Shown here in pieces: positions 49,852 to 57,170 of a DNA stretch of 64,000 nucleotides. The notes beneath the pieces were generated by a model. It worked only from the letters and a program-made list of their open reading frames with translations, was not told the DNA's origin and did not search any database. Each line of letters opens with the position of its first letter. Position 1 is the first letter of the stretch. The position numbers and the translations under genes were made by a program. This stretch comes from Humitalea rosea (lineage in GTDB: Bacteria; Pseudomonadota; Alphaproteobacteria; Acetobacterales; Acetobacteraceae). The stretch covers positions 62,001 to 126,000 of the forward strand of contig NZ_QKYU01000013.1 of assembly GCF_003253705.1 (NCBI RefSeq). The letters are read 5' to 3'.

Positions 49852-50885
49852 GCCGCCGTCGAGGCCCGCACCACAAGCTGTGGCACAAGCCGGACGGACT
49901 CGGCTGGCTCCTCCGTGCCGCACAGCCGCCCGAGCAGCGCCTCGGCCGCAAGGCGCCCCATGGTCGCGTGCTGGATCCGCACCGTGGTCAGGGGGGGCGC
50001 GACCCGGTCCATCAGCGGCATGTCGTTGAATCCGGTGACCGACATCCCCCCGGGCACGGCAATGCCCGCTTCCTCCAGCGCGTCATAGGCGCCCATCGCC
50101 AGCAGATCGTTGGCGGTGGTGATCGCGGTAAATCCGCCCGTGGCCAGCAAGGCCTGCATGGCGACCCGCCCGGCGGCGCGGGAATAGGCGCTGGCCTGGG
50201 CCAGGGGGGCGGCATCGAGCACCAGCCCCGCTGCGGCCAGGCCCTCGCGGAAGCCCTGCAGCCGGTCGGCGGCGGTCGCGGTGCCGGCCGGGCCGCCCAG
50301 ATGGGCGATGCGCCGATGCCCCAGGGCCACCAGATGCGCCACCGCCGCCCGCAGCCCCGCCGCATCATCCGAGCCGAAGCTGATCGCCGAGCCGTCCTCG
50401 CCAGGCGGCAGGCGCCGGTTCACCAGAACCAGCGGCAGGCCTAGCCGCGCGGCGAGGGCGACCGCCGGCCCGCCGCGCGCCGCCGAGGCCAGGATCAGCC
50501 CATCCGCGCCCTGCGCCGCCATGCGCTCGACGATCAGCCGCTCACGCTCCACATCGCCCGCGGTGTTCGCGAGCAGGGTGACGTAGCCGCGCGCGGCCAG
50601 GCTCTGCTCGATCGCTTCCACGATCGGCGGGAACACCGGATTGGTCAGGTCGGGCACCAGCACCCCCACCGTGCGGCTGCGGCCGGAGCGCAGCCCCGCC
50701 GCCAGGGCGGAGGGCCGGTAGCCGAGCGCCGCCGCGGCCTCGGTCACCCGCAGCGCCACGGCATCGCTGATGCGGTGGCGCGCGGCCGGGTCCATCGCGC
50801 GGGACACGGTGGAGGCATGGACGCCCGCGGCACGCGCGACATCGGCGATGGTGGGGCGGGTGGGGGGCGGCGCGTCACGGTTCAT
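49836..50885 (-). CDS. LacI family transcriptional regulator
   Basis: 349 residues. Helix-turn-helix PTIADVARAAGVHASTVSRA, hinge helix ALGYRPSALAAGLRSGRS and a periplasmic-binding-protein-like ligand domain (VGVLVPDLTNPVFPPIVEAIEQ, GHRRIAHLGGP, DRLQGF). It diverges from a six-gene catabolic operon, and a LacI-type operator lies between them, so local repression relieved by a pathway compound is the natural reading. The 3' end overlaps bcsD by 16 bases; a role in cellulose control is not suggested by anything else. Confidence 0.94.
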   Translation of the reverse strand: MNRDAPPPTRPTIADVARAAGVHASTVSRAMDPAARHRISDAVALRVTEAAAALGYRPSALAAGLRSGRSRTVGVLVPDLTNPVFPPIVEAIEQSLAARGYVTLLANTAGDVERERLIVERMAAQGADGLILASAARGGPAVALAARLGLPLVLVNRRLPPGEDGSAISFGSDDAAGLRAAVAHLVALGHRRIAHLGGPAGTATAADRLQGFREGLAAAGLVLDAAPLAQASAYSRAAGRVAMQALLATGGFTAITTANDLLAMGAYDALEEAGIAVPGGMSVTGFNDMPLMDRVAPPLTTVRIQHATMGRLAAEALLGRLCGTEEPAESVRLVPQLVVRASTAAYASP

Positions 50886-50926
50886 GTCGGAAGCCTATCA
50901 CATCCAGGGCGCATCGAGCTGCCGTG

Positions 50927-50940
50927 TGCAATCGGTTGCA
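50927..50940. promoter_or_regulatory. LacI-family operator between lacI-type gene and catabolic operon
   Basis: TGCAATCGGTTGCA: half-sites TGCAATC and GGTTGCA around a central CG, matching the LacI-family pattern TGNAANCGNTTNCA at every fixed position. It lies 42 bases from the regulator's ATG and 62 from the first catabolic gene. A TTGACC (50949-50954) followed 18 bases on by TATGCC is a weak promoter just downstream of it, pointing to the operon. Confidence 0.75.
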
Positions 50941-51001
50941 TTTTTTGCTTGACCCTGTTTCGCCATCACCTCTATGCCGCTGCCAACGTCAGGAGCGCCC
51001 C

Positions 51002-52015
51002 ATGTCCGCAGCGGAAAGCACCGCCCCTTCAGCCGGATACCGCGCCGCGCGCTTCGCCGGTTTCGGCGCCCCGGAGGTGCTTGAGGTCGTGTTCCGCGAT
51101 CCCCCGTGCCTGGATGTGGGGGAGGCGCTGGTGCAGGTGCGGGCCGCCAGCATCAACCCGTCGGATGTGAAGAACGTCGCTGGCCGGATGCGCCAGACCG
51201 TGCCGCCGCGCACCCCCGGCCGCGACTTCGCGGGAACTGTGGTCGCGGGTCCGGCGGAGTGGCTCGGCGTCGATGTCTGGGGCACGGGCGGCGACATCGG
51301 CTTCACCCGCGACGGCAGCCATGCGGAGATGCTCGCGCTTCCCGTCGCCGCTTTGACCCGCAAGCCCGAGGCGCTGTCCTTCGCCGAGGCCGGGGCGGTC
51401 GGCGTCAACTATGTCACGGCCTGGATCGGGCTGATGGACGACGCCGGGCTGCGCGCCGGGGAAACCGTGATGGTGCTTGGCGCGAGCGGCGGTGTCGGCG
51501 GCGCGGCCTGCGCCCTTGCCCGTGCCAAGGGCGCCCGTGTGATCGCCTGCGTGCGGGGGGAGGTCGCCGAGACCGCCGTTTGCCGCCAGGTCGGCGCGGA
51601 GCTTCTGGACCTGCGCGGCATCGATTTGGCGCAGAGCCTGCGCGAGATGACCGGCGGCCGTGGTGCGGATGTCATCTATGATTGCGTCGGCACGCCTGCG
51701 CTGTTCGAGCCCGCCATCGAGGCCCTGGCCCAGCGCGGCCGCATGATCGTCATCGCCGGTACGCCGGGGGAGGCGATGCGGATCGAGCTGATCCCCTTCT
51801 ACCGCAAGGAAGCCCGGCTGATCGGGGTGGACAGCCTCAAGCGCGGGGCTGCCGCCTGTGCGCCGATGATGGCGGCCATGGCCGAGGGCTTCGTGACCGG
51901 CGCCTATCCCGCCCCGGTCATCGCCCAGTCCCTGCCGCTCGACCACGTCCGCGAAGCCTATGCCGCCGTCGCCGCCGGCACCCGTGGCCGTGTGGTCCTG
52001 ACCCAGCCGGCCTGA
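51002..52015 (+). CDS. quinone oxidoreductase-like medium-chain dehydrogenase/reductase
   Basis: 337 residues from the ATG at 51002 (AGGAG upstream). GroES-like N-terminal half (SINPSDVKNVAGRM, PGRDFAGTVVAG) and Rossmann half with VLGASGGVGGAACALARAKG. The catalytic-zinc Cys/His set and four-cysteine structural-zinc lobe of true alcohol dehydrogenases are lacking, so it belongs with NADPH quinone or enoyl reductases. In the operon it could reduce a quinone (for example hydroxybenzoquinone to hydroxyquinol) or an unsaturated acid such as maleylacetate; both are inference. First gene of the LacI-controlled operon. Confidence 0.88.
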   Translation: MSAAESTAPSAGYRAARFAGFGAPEVLEVVFRDPPCLDVGEALVQVRAASINPSDVKNVAGRMRQTVPPRTPGRDFAGTVVAGPAEWLGVDVWGTGGDIGFTRDGSHAEMLALPVAALTRKPEALSFAEAGAVGVNYVTAWIGLMDDAGLRAGETVMVLGASGGVGGAACALARAKGARVIACVRGEVAETAVCRQVGAELLDLRGIDLAQSLREMTGGRGADVIYDCVGTPALFEPAIEALAQRGRMIVIAGTPGEAMRIELIPFYRKEARLIGVDSLKRGAAACAPMMAAMAEGFVTGAYPAPVIAQSLPLDHVREAYAAVAAGTRGRVVLTQPA

Positions 52016-52035
52016 AACGAGGAGGAGAACCCCCC

Positions 52036-52893
52036 ATGCCCGACATCCACAGCGCCACCGATACCGAGACGACGCTGACCGACCAGGTCATCGCCCGCAT
52101 CCGTCCCGATGCCGATGAGCGTGTGCACCAGGTGATGACCGCGCTGATCCGCCACGTGCATGGCTTCGTGAAGGAGGTCGAGCTGACCCCCGCCGAATGG
52201 GAAAAGGGCGTCGCCTTCCTCTCCGAGCTTGGCAATTGGTGCAACGAGAAGCGGCAGGAGGTGATCCTGCTGTCCGACATCCTCGGCGTCTCGATGCTGG
52301 TCGATGCCATCGCCCATCGCCACCACAACCCCGAGGTGACCGAGAGCACCGTGCTCGGCCCCTTCCACCGCATGGGCGCGCCGCATGTCGAAAATGGCGC
52401 CGATATCTCGGGCGGCATCGCCGGCGAACCGCTCGACGTGCGCGTGACCGTCACCGACCCGGCCGGCACGCCGATCGAGGGCGTGCAGGTCGATGTCTGG
52501 CACACCAGCCCCGATGGGCTCTACGACAGCCAGTTCGGCGATGAGCACGCGCTGCGCGGCGTGTTCCGCACCGATGCTGCGGGGTTGGTCGCCTTCACCA
52601 GCATTATGCCCAGCGCCTATCCGGTGCCGCATGATGGGCCGGTGGGCCAGGTGCTGGCCGGGATGGGCCGCGGCCCGATGCGCCCCGCGCACGTGCATTT
52701 CTGGCTGCGGCGGGAGGGTTACCGCCCGCTGGTCACCCAGGTCTTCGCGGCGGGCGATGCGTATCTGGCCGATGACGCGGTGTTCGGCGTGAAGGCGAGC
52801 CTGATCCACGACTACCGCGCGGAGGCCGCCGCCGCCGGTCAGCCCGGCCATAAGCTGAGCTGGACTTTCGTGCTGCCGCCCGAACAGGTCTAA
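52036..52893 (+). CDS. intradiol ring-cleavage dioxygenase (hydroxyquinol/catechol 1,2-dioxygenase type)
   Basis: 285 residues, ATG at 52036 after GGAGGAGAA. The N-terminal helical dimerisation domain (about 20-100, LIRHVHGFVKEVELTPAEWE) and ESTVLGPFHRMGAP are typical of catechol and hydroxyquinol 1,2-dioxygenases. The Fe(III) ligands are all present: Tyr163 (DGLYDSQ), Tyr195 (PSAYPVP), His219 and His221 (RPAHVHFW). It opens an aromatic diol or triol between the hydroxyls with O2; hydroxyquinol would give maleylacetate. No muconate cycloisomerase is encoded nearby, which favours hydroxyquinol over catechol. Cytoplasmic. Confidence 0.92.
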   Translation: MPDIHSATDTETTLTDQVIARIRPDADERVHQVMTALIRHVHGFVKEVELTPAEWEKGVAFLSELGNWCNEKRQEVILLSDILGVSMLVDAIAHRHHNPEVTESTVLGPFHRMGAPHVENGADISGGIAGEPLDVRVTVTDPAGTPIEGVQVDVWHTSPDGLYDSQFGDEHALRGVFRTDAAGLVAFTSIMPSAYPVPHDGPVGQVLAGMGRGPMRPAHVHFWLRREGYRPLVTQVFAAGDAYLADDAVFGVKASLIHDYRAEAAAAGQPGHKLSWTFVLPPEQV

Positions 52894-52925
52894 TTCGCGG
52901 GCCGCATCCATTTGGGGGAAGTCAC

Positions 52926-53813
52926 TTGAAGAACAAGGTCATAATCAGCTGCGCCGTCACCGGCAACATCACCCAGCCGAGCCAGACGCCGTACCTGCCC
53001 ATCACCCCGGAACAGATCGCCCAGGCCTGCATCGACGCCGCCGATGCCGGCGCCGCCATCGCCCATATCCATGTGCGTGACCCGGAGACGGGCGCGCCCT
53101 CGATGCGGGTCGACCTCTACGAAGAGGTGATGAACCGCATCAAGGCCAGCGGCCGGGACGTGCTGATCAACCTCACCACCGGCCCCGGCGGGCGCTTCAT
53201 GCCCTCGCGCCAGGACCCGCGCATCGCCGATCCCTCCAGCACCATCCTGCCCCCGGAAAAGCGCATCGAGCATATCCTGGCGCTGAAGCCCGATATCGCC
53301 ACGCTCGACCTCAACACCATGTGGTCGGGCACCGCCGTCGTCATCAACGCGCCCTGGGCGGTGAAGGTGATGGCGGATGCGATCTATGCCGCCGGCTCGA
53401 TCCCGGAGCTTGAGGTCTTCGACAGCGGCGATATCCAGCTCGCCCATGCGCTGATCGCCGATGGCACGCTGGCGGCGCCCTGCCTGTTCCAGATCGTCAT
53501 GGGCATCCGCTACGGCTTCGCCTGGGATCCGATGACCCTGGCCTATGCGAAGTCCATGTTGCCGGCCGGCAGCCATTGGGCCGCCTTTGCCATCGGCCGC
53601 ATGGAATTCCCGATGGTGGCGCAGGCCGCCCTGCTTGGCGGCCATGTGCGCGTCGGGCTGGAGGACAACATCTATTATGCGCGCGGCGAACTCGCGACCA
53701 GCAACACCGTGCTGGTGGAACGCGCGGTGCGGCTGCTGCGGGAAATGGGCGTCGAGCCGATGAGCCCGGCCGAGGCCCGCGCCGAACTTTCCACAGTCGG
53801 CCGCCGCGCGTGA
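52926..53813 (+). CDS. beta-keto acid cleavage enzyme (BKACE, 3-keto-5-aminohexanoate cleavage family)
   Basis: 295 residues from a TTG at 52926, with GGGGGAAG ahead of it; no ATG serves. TIM barrel with zinc ligands His47 and His49 (AHIHVRD), INLTTGPGG, the ELEVFDSGD strand and a C-terminal VRVGLEDNIYY supplying the glutamate ligand. BKACEs condense a beta-keto acid with acetyl-CoA to release acetoacetate and a new CoA thioester; substrates in the family are diverse. Next to an intradiol dioxygenase, 3-oxoadipate or a related keto acid is an attractive candidate. The stop overlaps the start of the SDR gene (GTGA). Confidence 0.93.
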   Translation: MKNKVIISCAVTGNITQPSQTPYLPITPEQIAQACIDAADAGAAIAHIHVRDPETGAPSMRVDLYEEVMNRIKASGRDVLINLTTGPGGRFMPSRQDPRIADPSSTILPPEKRIEHILALKPDIATLDLNTMWSGTAVVINAPWAVKVMADAIYAAGSIPELEVFDSGDIQLAHALIADGTLAAPCLFQIVMGIRYGFAWDPMTLAYAKSMLPAGSHWAAFAIGRMEFPMVAQAALLGGHVRVGLEDNIYYARGELATSNTVLVERAVRLLREMGVEPMSPAEARAELSTVGRRA

Positions 53814-54535
53814 CCGGGCTGCTGCTCGTCACCGGGGCCGGTCGCGGCATCGGCGCGGCCATTGCCCGCGCCGCCGCCCGTGACGGCTGGCAGGTCGTGG
53901 TGAATTACGCGCGGGACGCCGAGAGTGCTGCCGCCGTCGTCGCCGCGATCACGGCGGCGGGCGGCAGCGCCCAGGCGGTGCAGGGCGATGCGACCACGGT
54001 CGAGGGCATTGCCGCCCTCTTCGCCGCTGTGGACGCCATCGGCCCGATCAAGGGGCTGGTGAACAATGCCGGCGGCAGCGCGGATTTCGCGATCGCCGAC
54101 ATGACCGCCGGGGATTACGACGGCATCCTGAACGCCAACCTGCGTTCCACCGCCTTCTGCTCCGCCGCCGCCGTGCAGCGGATGACGGCGGGGGGTGCCA
54201 TCGTGAACATCGGCAGCCGGGCCAGCCAGACCGGCGGCCAGCCGCTGCGGGTGATGTATGCCGCGGCCAAGGGCGCGGTGGATGGCTTCACCAAGGGGCT
54301 GGCGAATGAGGTCGGCAAGCGCGGCATCCGCGTGAACTGCGTCCGCCCGGGCGTGATCCGCACCGCCACGCATGAGGCCCGCGCCGGCGCCCAGCGCCTG
54401 GCGCAGATGACGGCGCCCGCGGCCCTCGGCCGGCCGGGTGAGCCTGAGGAGGTGGCCGAACTCGTCGTCTTCCTCCTCAGCGATCGTGCCGCCTACATGA
54501 CCGGTGCCCTGGTGGACATCGGCGGAGGGCGCTGA
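53810..54535 (+). CDS. short-chain dehydrogenase/reductase
   Basis: 241 residues starting at the GTG at 53810, which overlaps the BKACE stop. Nucleotide motif TGAGRGIG (8-15), NNAGG (85-89), and the catalytic set Asn110, Ser136 (NIGSRAS), Tyr150 and Lys154 (MYAAAKGAV). It interconverts a keto and hydroxy group with NAD(P)H. An Asn-Tyr-Ala-Arg stretch at the end of beta-2 suggests NADP preference. Tight coupling to BKACE implies that it acts on the same pathway's keto or hydroxy acid. The usual C-terminal DIGGG(R) is intact. Confidence 0.93.
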   Translation: MTGLLLVTGAGRGIGAAIARAAARDGWQVVVNYARDAESAAAVVAAITAAGGSAQAVQGDATTVEGIAALFAAVDAIGPIKGLVNNAGGSADFAIADMTAGDYDGILNANLRSTAFCSAAAVQRMTAGGAIVNIGSRASQTGGQPLRVMYAAAKGAVDGFTKGLANEVGKRGIRVNCVRPGVIRTATHEARAGAQRLAQMTAPAALGRPGEPEEVAELVVFLLSDRAAYMTGALVDIGGGR

Positions 54536-54569
54536 AGCCAACACAACACCACCGGGAGGCAAACAAAAG

Positions 54570-55544
54570 ATGTCCATGATCCGTCGCGTATTCGCGGGGG
54601 CGGCCGCGGCTGCCCTGCTCGCGTTGCCCGCCTTCGCCCAGAGCTACCCCACCCAGGCGATCAGCCTCGTGGTGCCCTTCGCGCCCGGGGGGCCGACCGA
54701 TGCGCTCGCGCGGCTGATGGTCGAGCCCTTCTCCCGCGAGTTGGGCGTCTCGGTCGTGATCGAGAACCTTGGCGGTGCGGGCGGCACCATCGGGGTCGGG
54801 CGCGTCGCCTCGGCGCGGCCGGATGGCTACACGCTGCTGCTGCACAACATCGGCATGGCGACGGCGCCGACGCTGTACCGGCGCCTGCCCTACGACCCGC
54901 TGACTGCCTTCGAGACCATTGGCCTCGTCGCCCCGGTGCCTATGGTCTGGATCGGCCGGCCGAATTTCCCCGGCACGAACTTCGCCGACATGCTCGCCTT
55001 CATCCGCGAGAACGGGGACAAGGTGAATGTCGCCCATGCCGGGCTCGGCAGCGCCTCGCAGCTATGCGCCACGCTGTTGCAGGCGCAGATACGACAGTCC
55101 GTGACCACTGTCGCCTTCCGCGGCACCGGGCCGGTGTTCGCCGAGATCATGGGCGGCCGCATCGATCTCGTCTGTGACCAGACCAGCAGCACCACGCCCT
55201 ACATCACCTCCGGCCGGGTGAAGGCCTTCGCCATCACCAGCGCCCAGCGCCTGTCCAGCCTGCCGGATCTGCCCACGGCAACCGAGCAGGGCACCCCTTT
55301 TGAAGTTACCGTGTGGCATGGCATGTATGCTCCGCGTGGGACACCGCGCGCGATTGTCGATCGGGTGAACGCGGCGCTGCGCGTCACGCTGGGCGAACCC
55401 CGGCTGATTGCGCGGCTCGCCGAGCTTGGCATCGCGCCGGAGCCCCAGGAGCGCATTACGCCGGAAGCGCATCGTGCCTTCCTGGAAGCCGAGATCGCCC
55501 GCTGGCGGCCGATTCTCACTGCTGCTGGTGAATATGCCGACTGA
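54570..55544 (+). CDS. Bug-family tripartite tricarboxylate transporter binding protein
   Basis: 324 residues from the ATG at 54570 with GGGAGG upstream. Signal peptide MIRRVFAGAAAAALLALPAFAQ. Family motifs are ISLVVPFAPGGPTDALAR, ENLGGAGGTIGVGRVA, RPDGYTLLL and FEVTVWHGMYAPRGTP. Periplasmic binder of a carboxylic or aromatic acid presumed to be the operon's substrate; as with the other Bug gene at 10108, no TctA/TctB permease is encoded nearby. The 3' end overlaps the acyl-CoA synthetase gene by 11 bases. Confidence 0.94.
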   Translation: MSMIRRVFAGAAAAALLALPAFAQSYPTQAISLVVPFAPGGPTDALARLMVEPFSRELGVSVVIENLGGAGGTIGVGRVASARPDGYTLLLHNIGMATAPTLYRRLPYDPLTAFETIGLVAPVPMVWIGRPNFPGTNFADMLAFIRENGDKVNVAHAGLGSASQLCATLLQAQIRQSVTTVAFRGTGPVFAEIMGGRIDLVCDQTSSTTPYITSGRVKAFAITSAQRLSSLPDLPTATEQGTPFEVTVWHGMYAPRGTPRAIVDRVNAALRVTLGEPRLIARLAELGIAPEPQERITPEAHRAFLEAEIARWRPILTAAGEYAD

Positions 55545-57075
55545 TCTGACTGCCCTTCTCGACCAGACCGCCGCCCGGCGCCCAGATGCGCCGGCGGTCA
55601 TGGCCTATGGTGGCGCGGCCCTGACCTGGGCCGCCTTCGCCGCCGCCAGCCGGCGCATCGCCCAGGGCCTGGCGGCCGCCGGCATTGGTCCGGGGGACCG
55701 GGTGGCCATCTGGCTGTCGAACCGCCCCGAATATCTGATCGCGCTTTTCGCCTGCGCCCGCCTCGGCGTCACGGTCGTTCATATCAACACCCGCTTCCGC
55801 GCGCCCGAGGTGCAGGCGTTGCTGGACCGCACCCGGCCCTCCGCGCTGCTGACCGCGCCGCCGCTGATGGCGCTCCTGCCCGAGATCCTGGCCGATGCGC
55901 GGGGCCCGCTGCGCTTCGTCATCGGCCTCGATGCCGGCGGCGTCACCGAGGTCGGCGGCCTGCCCGTGATGGCCTGGGCGGCGCTGGATGCGGCCCCCGA
56001 GCGCCTCGCCAATGACGCGACGGCCGAGACCGCCTGCCTGACCTTCACCACCTCCGGCACCACCTCGGGGCCGAAGCTCGTGCTGCATACCCAGGGCTCC
56101 ATCGCGACCCATGCGCGGGACGTCGCCGCGGCGACCGGCACGGATGGGGAAGGGGCGGCGCTGCTTTCGGTGGTGCCGCTCTGCGGGACCTTTGGCCTCG
56201 CCTTCGCGATGGCCGGCGTGGCCGGCGGCGCCCTGATCGTGACCATGGAGCGCTTCGATGCGGAGGCCGCCGATGCCGCCATCCGGGCGCATGGCATCTC
56301 GCATCTGATCGGCTCGGACGACATGTTCCTGCGGATCGCGGCCGTCGCCGGGGAGCGTGCCTATGCGCCCTTCCGCTTCTCCGGCTTCGCCAGCTTCAGC
56401 CCCGGCGCGGATCGGGTCATGGAGGTGTGCGGCGGGTTGAACATGGCGCCCCGCGGCATTTACGGCAGCAGCGAGATGCAGGCGCTGTTCGCGCAGCAGG
56501 ATGCGGCCGACCCCATCCGCGCCCGCATCGGCGGCGGGACCCCGGTGAGCAAGCGCGCGGAAGTGCGCGCCCGCGACCTGGAAACCGGCATCCTGGCCGC
56601 GCATGGTGAGTTGGAATTCCGCAGTCCGTCGATGTTCTCGGGCTACCTGAACAATCCGGAGGCGACCGCCAAGGCGATGACGGCGGATGGCTTCTACCGT
56701 TCGGGCGACCTTGGCCGGGTGCATCACGGCCATAGCTTCGATTTCGAGACGCGGATCGGCGATGCGCTGCGCCTCGGCGGCTTCCTGGTGAACCCGGAGG
56801 AGATCGAGGTCTTCCTCAAGCGCCAGGCGGGCGTGGTCGAGGCCCAGGTGGTCGGCGCCCGCGGCGGCACCGTGGCCGTCGCCTTCGTGCAGGGCGATGC
56901 GCCGGACCCGGAGGCCCTGCGCGCCGCCTGCGTCGCCTCGCTCGCGCGGTTCAAGGTGCCGGCGGCGATCCTGGCGCTGGAGGCCTTCCCGGTCACCGAC
57001 AGCCCGAATGGTGTGAAGATCCAGCGCGCCCGCCTGCGCGAGATGGCCGACGCGGCCTTGGCCGAGACCGTTTAG
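55534..57075 (+). CDS. AMP-dependent acyl-CoA synthetase/ligase
   Basis: 513 residues from the ATG at 55534. The phosphate loop is TFTTSGTTSGPKLVLH, followed by a GIYGSSEMQALF A5-type motif, YRSGDLGRVHH, and the C-terminal NGVKIQRARLRE carrying the catalytic lysine. N-terminal LTWAAFAAASRRIAQGL is typical of the family. It activates a carboxylic acid to its CoA thioester with ATP, as the last gene of the LacI-controlled operon. The acid could be the imported substrate or the acid released downstream; the sequence does not decide. Confidence 0.92.
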   Translation: MPTDLTALLDQTAARRPDAPAVMAYGGAALTWAAFAAASRRIAQGLAAAGIGPGDRVAIWLSNRPEYLIALFACARLGVTVVHINTRFRAPEVQALLDRTRPSALLTAPPLMALLPEILADARGPLRFVIGLDAGGVTEVGGLPVMAWAALDAAPERLANDATAETACLTFTTSGTTSGPKLVLHTQGSIATHARDVAAATGTDGEGAALLSVVPLCGTFGLAFAMAGVAGGALIVTMERFDAEAADAAIRAHGISHLIGSDDMFLRIAAVAGERAYAPFRFSGFASFSPGADRVMEVCGGLNMAPRGIYGSSEMQALFAQQDAADPIRARIGGGTPVSKRAEVRARDLETGILAAHGELEFRSPSMFSGYLNNPEATAKAMTADGFYRSGDLGRVHHGHSFDFETRIGDALRLGGFLVNPEEIEVFLKRQAGVVEAQVVGARGGTVAVAFVQGDAPDPEALRAACVASLARFKVPAAILALEAFPVTDSPNGVKIQRARLREMADAALAETV

Positions 57076-57170
57076 CAGGCCTCTTCGCGGAGTTTTCACC
57101 AGGCGGCGTTTATGCTGTGGCTGGGAGCGTGCCATGCTGGCGCGCACCCGTGCCAAAGAAGGCTGATCCA

